41,296 nucleotides of DNA from a virus: positions 1 to 41,296 of the IMG/VR virus record IMGVR_UViG_3300030450_000764. One strand, given 5' to 3'. This document shows positions 1 to 7,727 of the stretch, one piece after another. The notes below the pieces were generated by a model. The model saw only the letters and a list, made by a program, of their open reading frames with translations. It was not told the origin of the DNA and did no database searches. Position 1 is the stretch's first letter; each line of letters begins with the position of its first letter. A program made the translations under genes and the position numbers.

Positions 1-4
1 ATTC

Positions 5-102
5 CTAAAATGAAACGCTTAATTCCTTTCCTCTTTCTCTTCGCGGTATCTCCTGCACAGGCTGGCTATATCCATAAAATTACAGCCTCAGCACAGGGCA
101 TC
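5..102. repeat. 98-bp terminal direct repeat (circular contig overlap)
   Basis: Bases 5-102 are identical to 41199-41296. The four bases before position 5 differ from those before 41199, so the overlap is exactly 98 bp with a ragged left edge. This is what an assembler leaves at the ends of a circular or circularly permuted phage genome. A short true terminal repeat is possible but less likely, because the repeat covers the start of a coding gene. Confidence 0.9.
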
Positions 103-528
103 GTGGATGGCAGTTACTCAAATGCAACCCGCCTAGGCTCAACCTATTCCATGAGTTCGTCAGGGGTCACAGCAGGAACGCTTGGAAAGTTAACAGCACC
201 CGCCGCTGATAGTAACGGTGATCTGACGGGTGTGGCAGCAACGATGGGTTCGACGGCATACACCCAAACCACCGCAGGCGCGGCTACGGCTTTAACAGAA
301 TCGTTCACTATGGGCGATAATATAACCAGCGCAACAGCAGTCTCAGCGACTACAGGGGCAACGGCTACCCTCCCTAGCCTCGGTTCTACTGTTACTTATA
401 GCGGTGGTAATAGAACAACAATGGCAATAGGGATCACAACCGTAGGCGGCGGCACAGTTAGCCTAACTCCAGGTTCGTCAGGGACGAGCGTAACGGGTTC
501 CGTAACAAGTACGTTGCAAGTTGACTAA
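10..528 (+). CDS. Secreted Ser/Thr/Gly-rich protein, unknown function
   Basis: A 172-residue protein that starts with a clear signal peptide: MKR, a hydrophobic core LIPFLFLFAV, then SPAQA|GY as a type I cleavage site. The mature part is almost entirely Thr, Ser, Gly and Ala with no cysteine, as expected for an extended beta structure. Its start overlaps the stop of the two-TM gene at 40713-41207 across the circular junction (ATGA), and the next gene follows directly. The three consecutive genes here all begin MKR plus a signal peptide, so they form one export cassette. Function is not known. A surface, lysis or virion decoration role is possible. Confidence 0.85.
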   Translation: MKRLIPFLFLFAVSPAQAGYIHKITASAQGIVDGSYSNATRLGSTYSMSSSGVTAGTLGKLTAPAADSNGDLTGVAATMGSTAYTQTTAGAATALTESFTMGDNITSATAVSATTGATATLPSLGSTVTYSGGNRTTMAIGITTVGGGTVSLTPGSSGTSVTGSVTSTLQVD

Positions 529-960
529 ATGAAAAGGGCATTAATCCTTTTGGTACTATTGCCAAGCCCTTGCTTTGCTATTCCTGTAATCCCAAATTTT
601 GCAGCAGGAAATAGCATAAGCCGAACGACCAGCTCTAGCGAAACGCGAGAAATTATCCGTTCATATTCTTACTCGACAGGCTACCAATATACCTCTGGGG
701 GTTCAAATATAGAGCCGCTAAATGGCGGCACAATTACACCGCCTTCCGTCGGTGGAACACCAACAACTATTAATGGAATAACGTCAACAACAACAAGCAT
801 AGATTTGAATAATAAGCCTCAATGGAAGCAGTCAGTCGCGGGTGCTAATACTCAATACCATGAAACCTATATGGGGCCAGGGTTAAATTCTTTTGTTGAA
901 ATAGATAGGACTATAACTATACAATCAGTGACAGAATCAACAAGTACATTTACACAGTGA
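529..960 (+). CDS. Secreted small protein, cyanophage-type family
   Basis: A 143-residue protein with a signal peptide (MKRALILLVLLPSPCFA|IP). The mature part is rich in Ser, Thr, Gly and Asn and ends in QSVTESTSTFTQ. It starts on the base after the previous stop and its TGA overlaps the next GTG start, so it belongs to the three-gene export cassette. From memory, proteins of this pattern (FxPG near the start, EIDRT..QSVT..FTQ at the end) occur in T4-like cyanophages of marine picocyanobacteria. That match was not searched. Function unknown. Confidence 0.8.
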   Translation: MKRALILLVLLPSPCFAIPVIPNFAAGNSISRTTSSSETREIIRSYSYSTGYQYTSGGSNIEPLNGGTITPPSVGGTPTTINGITSTTTSIDLNNKPQWKQSVAGANTQYHETYMGPGLNSFVEIDRTITIQSVTESTSTFTQ

Positions 961-1670
961 AAAGGATATTACCCTTACTATTTATTAGTCTAGGGCTGCA
1001 ATCTCCTGCGCTAAGTAATACCACTTCTACAGCAAACCCAATCGCTAATTCCTCTGGGAGCGTCCAAAATGTTGGCGTAATGAACATGCCAACCCGTCAA
1101 TTCCAGAACCAAGTAGGATTAAATACAGTTGTCTGTCAAGGAGATACCTTGGTTGTCCAACCTTTTCTGACCACAGGATTCAGCGCAACAAGGCCATATC
1201 AAAGCAGCTACCTCGATCCCATTTATTCAACTAGGGACATAGAAGGAACTACAGACGCAGATGGGAATGTTGTAGGCGACGGCGACGCGGATGATCCAGG
1301 AAAAGTCATTGGTTACAGGACGATCAGAACGGCACAAAAAGACAACTATTCAATCTCACCAGGAATAAGTGTTAGCTGGAATATTCAACTTGACAGAAAA
1401 TCTGTTAATACTTGTAGGCAAGCACAGAAAAGACAATCAGATTTGATTCTGGCAAAGCTAAACGATCAGAAAATAGCAGTCGAATTAGGACGGTTGAAGA
1501 CATGCGGTGATCTTATGAGCAAGGGCTATCGCTACAAGCCTGGAACAAAATACGCAATATTATGCGCCGACGTTGAGTTGGTAAGTACTCCGAATACGTT
1601 GATTGATCATCAACATCCTATTTCTTCAACGGTGGCAAATCCTTCTTCTGGCGGTAACGATTCGCAATAA
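957..1670 (+). CDS. Secreted protein with RDxE/DDPG motif, cyanophage-type family
   Basis: A 237-residue protein from a GTG start that overlaps the previous stop (GTGA). The signal peptide MKRILPLLFISLGLQSPALS is followed by a mature domain with about five cysteines (VVCQGD, NTCRQ, KTCGDL, ILCADV). Other marks are a DADDPGKVIGYRTIRTAQKD segment and a helical stretch around LNDQKIAVELGRLKTCGDLM. I recall this family, next to the protein encoded opposite it, from marine T4-like cyanophages (recall, not searched). Its last 53 bases overlap the convergent gene 1618-2349. Possible roles are a secreted structural, adhesion or lysis factor; the sequence does not decide. Confidence 0.82.
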   Translation: MKRILPLLFISLGLQSPALSNTTSTANPIANSSGSVQNVGVMNMPTRQFQNQVGLNTVVCQGDTLVVQPFLTTGFSATRPYQSSYLDPIYSTRDIEGTTDADGNVVGDGDADDPGKVIGYRTIRTAQKDNYSISPGISVSWNIQLDRKSVNTCRQAQKRQSDLILAKLNDQKIAVELGRLKTCGDLMSKGYRYKPGTKYAILCADVELVSTPNTLIDHQHPISSTVANPSSGGNDSQ

Positions 1671-2349
1671 TTTCTGATCGGGTTAATTTTTCGGGCTTCT
1701 TACCTAATAGCTTCTTAACTCTTGTTATCACTTGCTTAAAGAGGGGCTTGAGGAGTTTAGTAGCCCAAGGTGTAAGAGTAGCGGCTGATGTAGCTACGAT
1801 TGTTATTCCAAAAGTTGTAGCAGCTACCGACGGACTTGGAAGGTATCTGTCGGGTATGGAGGTCGGCCCCCAGACTTCAAGGCATTTACCATCAACAACT
1901 TCAAACCCGATAACTTTCTCCCTTGCTTCTGCGTTTTTTATATCGCCTAGGCGGTAATTCTGGTCTTTCGCAGGACATTCAATCTCTTTATCATCGCTTG
2001 TGCTAGGTGGAATTTTAGGGACTTCTTGTTTTGCTGTATTGGGTTGTTGATTCTGTTCAGGTTGTTCTGCGGTTTTGGGTGCTTGCTTCTTAATAACCGT
2101 TGCCCCTGGAGAATAATCAGGAGCAAAATACCAAGCTGGCGCATGATCACATAAGACGGTGTTCCCATCTGGGTCATTGTTAAAATGTTCTTTACCGCTT
2201 GTCTGCTTTTCCCTTGTCTCAGCACAAGGCATGTCAATGATAGGGAAGCCTTGTTGTAAATGAATAGCAGGCGGAACAACAATAGGCGCAGGAATCTCTA
2301 GGATTTCAGGGATTGCAACCTCTTGTATTTCGATCTCACCGATGTCCAT
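1618..2349 (-). CDS. Proline-rich protein with one C-terminal TM segment
   Basis: A 243-residue protein. Residues 1-50 are rich in Ile, Pro and Glu (MDIGEIEIQEVAIPEILEIP). The middle is hydrophilic with ECP and RLGDIKNAEAREKVIGFE segments and VVDGKCLEVW. A hydrophobic segment follows (TTFGITIVATSAATLTPWATK), then a very basic tail (VKKLLGKKPEK). The architecture matches a family I recall from marine T4-like cyanophages, where it also lies beside the secreted proteins encoded opposite. It is the last gene of the long leftward operon and converges with 957-1670. Function unknown. One membrane anchor and a basic tail suggest it sits in the inner membrane or virion. Confidence 0.82.
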   Translation of the reverse strand: MDIGEIEIQEVAIPEILEIPAPIVVPPAIHLQQGFPIIDMPCAETREKQTSGKEHFNNDPDGNTVLCDHAPAWYFAPDYSPGATVIKKQAPKTAEQPEQNQQPNTAKQEVPKIPPSTSDDKEIECPAKDQNYRLGDIKNAEAREKVIGFEVVDGKCLEVWGPTSIPDRYLPSPSVAATTFGITIVATSAATLTPWATKLLKPLFKQVITRVKKLLGKKPEKLTRSEIIANRYRQKKDLPPLKK

Positions 2350-2512
2350 CGATAATCATATTAATTAAAATCGTCTTGCTGTAATGACTGGTAGTACCAG
2401 CCAAAGATTGCAATTCTTTGCTGGTTTTATATCGCAGAAAATGACGATATCCGTCTAAAGGATCGGGTGATGTATAAACGAATAACGAGCCAATCCAGTT
2501 GAGTGGATTCAT
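2336..2512 (-). CDS. Small 58-residue cyanophage-type protein
   Basis: This short ORF begins MNPLNWIGSLFVYTSPDP and ends ILINMIIDGHR. Its ATG overlaps the upstream stop (ATGA at 2509-2512), and its end overlaps the start of 1618-2349 by 14 bases, which is typical coupled spacing in this operon. The middle has YKTSKELQSLAGTTSHYSK, a pattern I recall in small cyanophage proteins (KxLxxLxGTxxHYSKxxLIxM). Function unknown. A 28-bp imperfect palindrome lies inside it (2397-2424). Confidence 0.72.
   Translation of the reverse strand: MNPLNWIGSLFVYTSPDPLDGYRHFLRYKTSKELQSLAGTTSHYSKTILINMIIDGHR
2397..2424. repeat. 28-bp imperfect palindrome inside a small gene
   Basis: The sequence runs CCAGCCAAAGATTG then CAATTCTTTGCTGG, a hairpin centred on TTGCAA with one bulge on each arm. 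On the plus strand it is followed by TTTTAT, so it could weakly terminate rightward transcription running through the convergent genes. It lies within coding sequence and may be only an mRNA structure. Confidence 0.35.
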
Positions 2513-2724
2513 CTAAATGGCATCGCGGGGCCAGTTGATTTAGGCATTTGGCTGCCGATAGCAGAAGGCAGTGATTTCGTCACATTTCCCATGACGGCTT
2601 CCTTTATTTTATCCTTAAAGTCTGGACCTGTTACATACCTATAACCAAGGAAAGCACTCACGGCAAGCCCACCACTAAGGACTAAACTTAAGACAGCAGC
2701 CCCGTTTACGATCTTCTGGAACAT
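2509..2724 (-). CDS. Small single-TM protein, cyanophage-type
   Basis: A 71-residue protein starting MFQKIVNGAAVLSLVLSGG. It has one hydrophobic segment at about residues 8-30, followed by an amphipathic stretch (FKDKIKEAVMGNVTKSLPSAI) and a tail ending MPFR. The MFQKIVN start and the tail with MPK..GPAMPF match a small membrane family I recall from T4-like marine cyanophages (not searched). It sits in the leftward operon downstream of the fiber genes. A holin-like or envelope role is conceivable on size alone, but nothing proves it. Confidence 0.8.
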   Translation of the reverse strand: MFQKIVNGAAVLSLVLSGGLAVSAFLGYRYVTGPDFKDKIKEAVMGNVTKSLPSAIGSQMPKSTGPAMPFR

Positions 2725-2780
2725 GGATTCTTATATGAAGGAAGCTTTTTTAAAAGCCTTAACCCCAATCCTAGCAATGA

Positions 2781-3005
2781 TTACGGTTTTATTTTCTTGC
2801 TTGATGCCTTTGTACCTAGTTGGACAACTCCTGTCTGATCAATCTTCTTCGCCAACATTTCGGCAAACTGTAGGCCGCCATCATACATATTAATTTTTAC
2901 AGAAGCATCTTGAGAGACGGCATCGGCTTGTAGTTTGCGCTGCTTTTCTTTGTTTAATTCTTCTTGCCATTCAAGAGCAAGCTTTTTAACATCTTCAATG
3001 TTCAT
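2781..3005 (-). CDS. Small hydrophilic helical protein
   Basis: A 74-residue charged, mostly helical protein (IEDVKKLALEWQEELNKEKQRK at the N-terminus) with a basic C-terminus. Its start overlaps the stop of the fiber gene 3002-4072 by four bases, so it is probably translated with it. No family recognised. A small fiber-associated or chaperone-like role would fit its place and its predicted coiled coil, but that is inference. The 56-base gap downstream contains an A/T-rich imperfect inverted repeat around 2733-2755 and no gene. Confidence 0.75.
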   Translation of the reverse strand: MNIEDVKKLALEWQEELNKEKQRKLQADAVSQDASVKINMYDGGLQFAEMLAKKIDQTGVVQLGTKASSKKIKP

Positions 3006-4072
3006 AAAACAATCCAGTTGTCGCCTGAGTCTATAGTAACTGTCGCGCCTGAATTAATAGTTATTGGCCCTGCACTCATAGCGTTACAGGCTGCACCGAG
3101 AGTATCCCCGATTGTGTAGTTAGCTGTAACTGTTTGACCGTTCTCTTGGAAAATCTTATCTGAAGATCCACCAGTTGCACCACCTCCAGATGCTTCTTCC
3201 CATGTCATCCCTCCTGTGTTCCCTGATCTAGCTGTTAAAACATATCCATTAGTCGGGCCATTACTTACTTTTAAATTCGCCTCATCAATAATATTATTGG
3301 CGATTACTGTCGCAATATCACAATCAGCCGACCCGTTGAAACCTGTGTCGCTTGCTGTAACTTCTCCAGTCAAAGAGAAATTTCTACTGGTTGCTAAAAT
3401 CGTTGATGTTGCTGCATTTCCTGTGCAACTTCCAGATGATCCTGAAGCGTCGCCTGTTACATCGCCTGTTAAATCACCTGCAAATCCTGTGGCAGTTAAG
3501 ACCCCAGACGAAGAATTAAAAGTTAAATTCGTTCCACTTTTCGGTGCAAGGTTTCCTGTTGCCGATGTTGCAAATAGAAGATTGCATGAAGTATCAGAAG
3601 ATTCATCTGCAACCGTTACAGTTGTCGCTATTGCAGCCGTTCCACTTGTGTCTTGGTTAAGCGTTGCGACTCTTGCAGCGGCTAAAGTTCCTGAACCGAT
3701 ATTGGAAGCGTTGGTTGTGTCTGTTGTTGCCGAGGTCGCTAGACCAAGCATTGTTCTTACTGAGCTTGGCGAAATCTCTTCAATAACACCCGCACCAGAA
3801 GAATCGCGACCTAATAAACGATCAGTTGCACTTACGTTTTGAATCTTGGCATAAGTAACAGCGTCAGCGTCAATCGTGAAAGTTCCGCCGTTGCTGCTAA
3901 CTGTTATGTCGCCTTTATCTCCATCAGATATTCCAATAGGAACAACTGAGCCACCATCATTCTTTGTGAAGAGCAGAGCCGTATCAGTTCTTACCGCTAA
4001 TTCTCCGACAGACAGATCTGAACTACCAGGGTCCGAACCACTTCCGCGCTTGAGTTTAATAGTGTTAGCCAT
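3002..4072 (-). CDS. Tail fiber protein with shared C-terminal domain
   Basis: A 356-residue Ser/Thr/Gly/Asn-rich fiber protein. The N-terminus MANTIKLKRGSGSDP..LSVGELAVRTDT resembles that of the next fiber (4098-5360), suggesting a common attachment domain. The middle holds glycine-aspartate repeats (GDLTGDVTGDASG) typical of phage fibers. The last 50 or so residues (ENGQTVTANYTI...GPITINSGATVTIDSG) repeat the C-terminal pattern of the fiber at 8971-9564. A strong Shine-Dalgarno, GGAGGTAGG, precedes the ATG. It likely forms a trimeric receptor-binding fiber at the tail tip. Confidence 0.88.
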   Translation of the reverse strand: MANTIKLKRGSGSDPGSSDLSVGELAVRTDTALLFTKNDGGSVVPIGISDGDKGDITVSSNGGTFTIDADAVTYAKIQNVSATDRLLGRDSSGAGVIEEISPSSVRTMLGLATSATTDTTNASNIGSGTLAAARVATLNQDTSGTAAIATTVTVADESSDTSCNLLFATSATGNLAPKSGTNLTFNSSSGVLTATGFAGDLTGDVTGDASGSSGSCTGNAATSTILATSRNFSLTGEVTASDTGFNGSADCDIATVIANNIIDEANLKVSNGPTNGYVLTARSGNTGGMTWEEASGGGATGGSSDKIFQENGQTVTANYTIGDTLGAACNAMSAGPITINSGATVTIDSGDNWIVL

Positions 4073-4097
4073 TGGACCTACCTCCTAATAAGTGTGT

Positions 4098-5360
4098 TTA
4101 GTAGGTTCCTCCGTCTACATCAAATCCAGAAGTAGAACCATCCTCCAGAAATGTGACTAAATCCGACATGGCTACCTGCTTCATTGTCCCTGCATCGTTG
4201 CAAACAAAACGATCAGCAGTAGCTAAAGTCGTTGAAGTAGCTGACGTTCCACCGTCGCAACAGGTGTTGAACTCCGAAGTCGTTACGGTTGCTCCATCGA
4301 GAATTTCAATTTCTGTCGAAGTCAGAGCAGCTAAAGCCGCAGCCCCTCCAGATTGACAACTAGATAGAGAAGTAAGATCAGCATCAAATGCCTGAACATT
4401 AGTCCCTATTACAAGACCTAAAGCTGTTCTTGCTGCACTGGCTGTTGTTGCTCCTGTTCCTCCATCTCCTACAGCAAGCGTTCCAGTGATTGAACTAGCG
4501 TCTAGTTTTAAAGCCAGTTCAGTCGATTCAATTACTAAACCGCCGTTTGATTTAAGATCGACAGAATAAACATTTCCGGTTCTATCAAGCCCATCTCCTG
4601 CGGATGTAACGCCCGCGGAACTAAATTGAGTAAAAGCTAAGTTATTAGTTCCAACGACTGCTGACCCCTTATTGGTACTACAAACAAAACCTGTATCAGC
4701 AAGTGTTGAACCTTGCTCTACAAAGGTGAACGCTCCAGCAGCATCACCACCCGCAGCCATGTCATCGGCTCTTGCCCATCCTCCAGATTTACAAAGGTAA
4801 ATACCATTTTGAGATGCTGTACTTTGATCTTTTACGAGAACTCTTTCGTCTGCACTAATTGCAACGCCATCAATCGTTTGAGTACCTGAAAGAGTGATAT
4901 TTGCTGTAGTCGCAATTTTTACTGAGTCTTTAACATCAAGTCCTTCAGCAGTTGAATCAACGTACGCTTTTGTGGCTGCATCAGTATCAGCAACAGGAGT
5001 TGCAAGCGATGTGATCTTTTGACTGTTTAGAGAAACAGCACCATCAGGAGCCGTAAATTCATTTAGCTTTAATAAGTCAGCAGCAACTAAAGCACGAAAA
5101 GTAGGAGCCGCAGCCGAACCACTTGCAGGGCCAACAAGAATTGTATTTGCTGTTCTTGTATCTGTTTTATTAAAGAACGCTCCAGAACCACCAACGGTAA
5201 TAATCGAGCTGGCAGAAGGAGGCGTTGAGCCATTATCACCAAAACCGTAATACAGTTTCAGATCACTTTCGTTAAAAGCTAATTCCGAAGGAGACAGACT
5301 TGACGGCGCACCATCTGCGCCACTAGCAGCTCTTTTCTTAATCCTGATCGTGTTAGCCAC
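4098..5360 (-). CDS. Tail fiber protein with phage tail-collar type repeats
   Basis: A 420-residue fiber protein from a GTG start whose G overlaps the upstream TAG. It starts MANTIRIKKRAASG, like the neighbouring fiber. Residues near 115-140 contain LNSQKITSLATPVADTDAA followed by TKAYVD, the phage tail repeat found in many fiber shafts. The C-terminal third has several cysteines (SSCQSGG, NTCCDGG, FVCND), unusual for a fiber and perhaps relevant to trimer stability. A GDGGTGATTASAARTALGL segment is also typical of phage fibers. Role: host recognition. The exact receptor cannot be read from sequence. Confidence 0.88.
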   Translation of the reverse strand: MANTIRIKKRAASGADGAPSSLSPSELAFNESDLKLYYGFGDNGSTPPSASSIITVGGSGAFFNKTDTRTANTILVGPASGSAAAPTFRALVAADLLKLNEFTAPDGAVSLNSQKITSLATPVADTDAATKAYVDSTAEGLDVKDSVKIATTANITLSGTQTIDGVAISADERVLVKDQSTASQNGIYLCKSGGWARADDMAAGGDAAGAFTFVEQGSTLADTGFVCSTNKGSAVVGTNNLAFTQFSSAGVTSAGDGLDRTGNVYSVDLKSNGGLVIESTELALKLDASSITGTLAVGDGGTGATTASAARTALGLVIGTNVQAFDADLTSLSSCQSGGAAALAALTSTEIEILDGATVTTSEFNTCCDGGTSATSTTLATADRFVCNDAGTMKQVAMSDLVTFLEDGSTSGFDVDGGTY

Positions 5361-5590
5361 TAGAAGTTGCCCCCGTTAGTAAGTGTGTCTGTGGTCCAAG
5401 TATTATTGGCCTTAAGACTTGAAGAACTACCGTCATAGTAAACGATAGATTTGTTTACAGCACTATCTACGTTAATTGCATCAGCAGCACTTGCGCCCTG
5501 TGGTCCTTGAGTCGCAACAGTAATAACTGAAGAATTGTCTTCATCAATCGTGACTGTATTCTTGTTTGTGGTGATATTTACTGAAGTCAT
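5360..5590 (-). CDS. Short fiber-associated protein with GPQGA motif
   Basis: A 76-residue protein (MTSVNITTNKNTVTIDEDNS, then VITVATQGPQGAS). The collagen-like GPQGAS turn after a short beta strand is common at the joint of phage tail adaptor and fiber proteins. Its start overlaps the stop of 5587-5928 and its stop overlaps the next fiber start, so the three genes are coupled. It is probably a linker between the baseplate-upper-like domain and the fiber. No enzyme motif. Confidence 0.78.
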   Translation of the reverse strand: MTSVNITTNKNTVTIDEDNSSVITVATQGPQGASAADAINVDSAVNKSIVYYDGSSSSLKANNTWTTDTLTNGGNF

Positions 5591-5928
5591 GCTGTGTATC
5601 CTTCGTCCATAAATATCGTACCTTCTAGCCAGTATTCTTTCAGCCCTGAACCGTTAGTTAATAACACATCATATTTATATTCATTATCAGTAAAAGTCGT
5701 CGTTTGTGTGTCAGTTAAAGTCCATGTCCAAGTCCCACTACCGGCACTTGTTATGGCACAAGTGACATCAGCCGCCTTAGAAGTGCGTCCAGAGTCCCAT
5801 ATTTGAGAGGCGATTGAATAACCCGTAAGATTAACCGCACTACCGTCTGAATCTTTAAGAGTTACAGAGACGCTATGATCCGACCTTCTTTGGATCGTCA
5901 TATCATAAGTGCCAGGAGCTATAGCCAT
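5587..5928 (-). CDS. BppU-like immunoglobulin-fold tail protein
   Basis: A 113-residue protein with a TIQRRSDHSVSVTLKDSDGS stretch, then VNLTGYSIASQIWDS and a terminal YWLEGTIFMDEGYTA. This layout matches the Ig-like N-terminal domain seen in phage upper-baseplate (BppU-type) adaptors. In marine phages these are often followed, as here, by a GPQG protein. It probably attaches the following fibers to the tail tip. The fold assignment comes from pattern memory and not from a search. Confidence 0.75.
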   Translation of the reverse strand: MAIAPGTYDMTIQRRSDHSVSVTLKDSDGSAVNLTGYSIASQIWDSGRTSKAADVTCAITSAGSGTWTWTLTDTQTTTFTDNEYKYDVLLTNGSGLKEYWLEGTIFMDEGYTA

Positions 5929-5989
5929 AAGCCCAAACTAATACTGTTAACAGGATAGCTTAAATCTAGTCAGCAGGGTCAGGCTTATG
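5926..5989. repeat. Inverted repeat bracketing the gap between two fiber genes
   Basis: CATAAGCC (5926-5933) and GGCTTATG (5982-5989) are perfect inverted copies on both sides of the 56-base gap. A perfect palindrome CTGTTAACAG (5944-5953) lies between them. The arms overlap the start of one fiber gene and the end of the other. It may be a transcript hairpin or a trace of past cassette exchange. Confidence 0.45.
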
Positions 5990-6626
5990 AAACTCTATAG
6001 CTTGCAGTAGCGAAAAATTGAGTAGTATTTTGATCAGCTTGATTTGTTTTTAACATTGTCCCAGTTCCACCATTACTAGGAACTAATAAATCTATATATG
6101 TATTACCTGCATAACAATAAGCTGTTAAATCATCACATTCTAATTTATATCTATTACCAATAGTAAAATTAGCAGTATTCCTACCATCACCACTACCAGT
6201 ATTTGATGCAGGTGCAAAAGGTAAACCAGTAACTTTTAAATCATCATTAGAACCACCACCAGCGTTACCATTACAATAACCTGATATATAAATGCCTACA
6301 GTTACTATGTTTCCTATTTTTGTATACTTTCCATAATTCTGATAGTGTGAAAATGTAGCACTAGATTGATCAGGTGCGTCATAAGTAGGAGTGAATGATC
6401 CCTCTTCATAGTCGTGTAATACCTCACTTGTTGCTCCAGCTCCATCAGAAGTGGCACTAAAGTCAATACCGTGACCAGAAGTTCCTATTACTAGGTTGCC
6501 ATCAGATATTGTGAAGTTACTTGTACCATTAGTTGCAGCATAGGTAGCTGTCCCATCACTAGCTAATGTAATCGCATCACTTGATGCACCTGTGTGGCGT
6601 ATGGCGTTAACTTTGAGCTGTGACAT
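5985..6626 (-). CDS. Tail fiber/adhesin, SGHGIDFSATS family
   Basis: A 213-residue protein. The first 90 residues hold the module ISDGNLVIGTSGHGIDFSAT, followed by LHDYEEGSFTPTY. The same module occurs in 7005-7727, so the two genes are paralogs with different C-terminal halves. The second half is a beta-rich domain with YTKIGNIVTVGIYISGY, likely the receptor-facing part. The module is common in marine phage fibers by my recall. The start MSQLKVNAIRHTGASSDAIT is also typical. Its ATG overlaps the stop of the upstream small gene. Confidence 0.85.
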   Translation of the reverse strand: MSQLKVNAIRHTGASSDAITLASDGTATYAATNGTSNFTISDGNLVIGTSGHGIDFSATSDGAGATSEVLHDYEEGSFTPTYDAPDQSSATFSHYQNYGKYTKIGNIVTVGIYISGYCNGNAGGGSNDDLKVTGLPFAPASNTGSGDGRNTANFTIGNRYKLECDDLTAYCYAGNTYIDLLVPSNGGTGTMLKTNQADQNTTQFFATASYRVS

Positions 6627-6937
6627 TATGCTGTACCCGACTTGTCTGCTATCAGTTTAGCCTTGTAAGCATCTTTTACACTCTGAACCCAAACAGCACT
6701 ACATACACCTTTTACTTCATCTGGAATATCAGTTGTACCGTCTGGCTCTTTTGTTAATGGATTATCAACGAAATTATCAGAAGCATCTAGCGTGCCAGAG
6801 CTAAGTACAAACCTTTGAAAGGATCTGCTTATTTCCTTACCGTCTTTTTTTATAACCACGGCCTTTCTAACTTGCACATTTTTATACACTGAGACAATCT
6901 CAATTTTGTCGTACTCGATTGATTCTGTAAGAGCCAT
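6626..6937 (-). CDS. Small fiber-cluster protein, unknown
   Basis: A 103-residue soluble protein (MALTESIEYDKIEIVSVYKN..., ending VWVQSVKDAYKAKLIADKSG). It lies between two fiber genes and its stop overlaps the start of 5985-6626, so it is co-translated with a fiber. I recall similar short proteins between fiber genes of marine phages, where a chaperone or structural role is suspected. No catalytic motif is seen. The 67-base gap upstream (6938-7004) holds a GTTCGATTGAAC near-palindrome and no gene. Confidence 0.75.
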   Translation of the reverse strand: MALTESIEYDKIEIVSVYKNVQVRKAVVIKKDGKEISRSFQRFVLSSGTLDASDNFVDNPLTKEPDGTTDIPDEVKGVCSAVWVQSVKDAYKAKLIADKSGTA

Positions 6938-7004
6938 TTTTAGGAGAGTTCGATTGAACTAAACAGGTTTAAATGAGACTTAGTTTAGAGACTTAGCTAC
7001 GGTC

Positions 7005-7727
7005 TTAGGCTGTCATATATGTAAGAGTAACCGAAATCTTGGTAGTACTTTTCAAAACTAATGATGCATTGCAGAATACTGGAGTAGTAGCAGAATCCTG
7101 AGCAACAATTCTTCCAGTTGTTCCGTTGTTATAGAACTGAACGTGGTAAGTCCAAGGAGCAGTACCAGACATACCGCTAGTGCTATCCAAATCCGAAAAG
7201 CCGACTGTTCCTGTTATTCCTGGCGAGTTCATTACTCCAGAATCCATAGAAGTAAAAGGGAGTCCACTCCAGTCAATAGCTTTACTGTTACTTTGATTTG
7301 AGGGATCACCAGAAACCTCGCCACCTCCATGAATGGTTACTAATCTCCCGACTTTTGTGTAGACACCAAATCTTCCAGACATCGACATATTACTTTCACC
7401 TTCAACCTTGAACTGCATCGTAAAAGTTCCTTCTTCATAATCGCTAAGAAGCTCTGAAGTACCTGAACCAGAAGTAGCACTAAAGTCAACACCGTGACCA
7501 GATGCTACGACTAAATTACCGTCTGCAATAGTAAAATCGGTAGCTCCATGAGTACCAGTTAAAGAACCAAATTCAAGCGTCCCAGGAGTACCACTGTTTT
7601 TTAAATATTGTTCAGCAGTACCAATCGTGTGAGGTAATTTAAGTTCTAAATCTCCACTTGGATTAGTTGCCGGAGCTGCGATTGACATTGAGTTGCCACC
7701 GCTATGCGGTAATTTAATTGCGCCCAT
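7005..7727 (-). CDS. Tail fiber/adhesin, paralog of 5985-6626
   Basis: A 240-residue protein starting MGAIKLPHSGGNSMSIAAPA. The module at about residues 65-105 reads FTIADGNLVVASGHGVDFSA and continues to LLSDYEEGTFT, matching the neighbouring fiber. A different C-terminal beta domain follows (YTKVGRLVTIHGGGEVSGDP). The N-terminal LKLPHTIGTAEQYLKNSGT segment is common in marine phage fibers. It begins directly after the stop of the S74-peptidase fiber gene. Probable receptor-binding component. Confidence 0.86.
   Translation of the reverse strand: MGAIKLPHSGGNSMSIAAPATNPSGDLELKLPHTIGTAEQYLKNSGTPGTLEFGSLTGTHGATDFTIADGNLVVASGHGVDFSATSGSGTSELLSDYEEGTFTMQFKVEGESNMSMSGRFGVYTKVGRLVTIHGGGEVSGDPSNQSNSKAIDWSGLPFTSMDSGVMNSPGITGTVGFSDLDSTSGMSGTAPWTYHVQFYNNGTTGRIVAQDSATTPVFCNASLVLKSTTKISVTLTYMTA

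Noticed and set aside
1947-2282. Minus-strand 111-codon ORF inside 1618-2349
   Set aside because: Same region in another frame of the Pro-rich anchored protein, which has the family pattern and correct spacing with neighbours.
3216-3842. 208-codon plus-strand ORF opposite the fiber gene
   Set aside because: It is fully antisense to a well-supported fiber protein, has a Val/Ala/Pro-rich shadow composition and no Shine-Dalgarno. The fiber frame explains the sequence.
6940-7004. tRNA T-arm-like GTTCGATTGAAC
   Set aside because: No matching acceptor, D or anticodon arms around it. It is only a short near-palindrome in a fiber gap.
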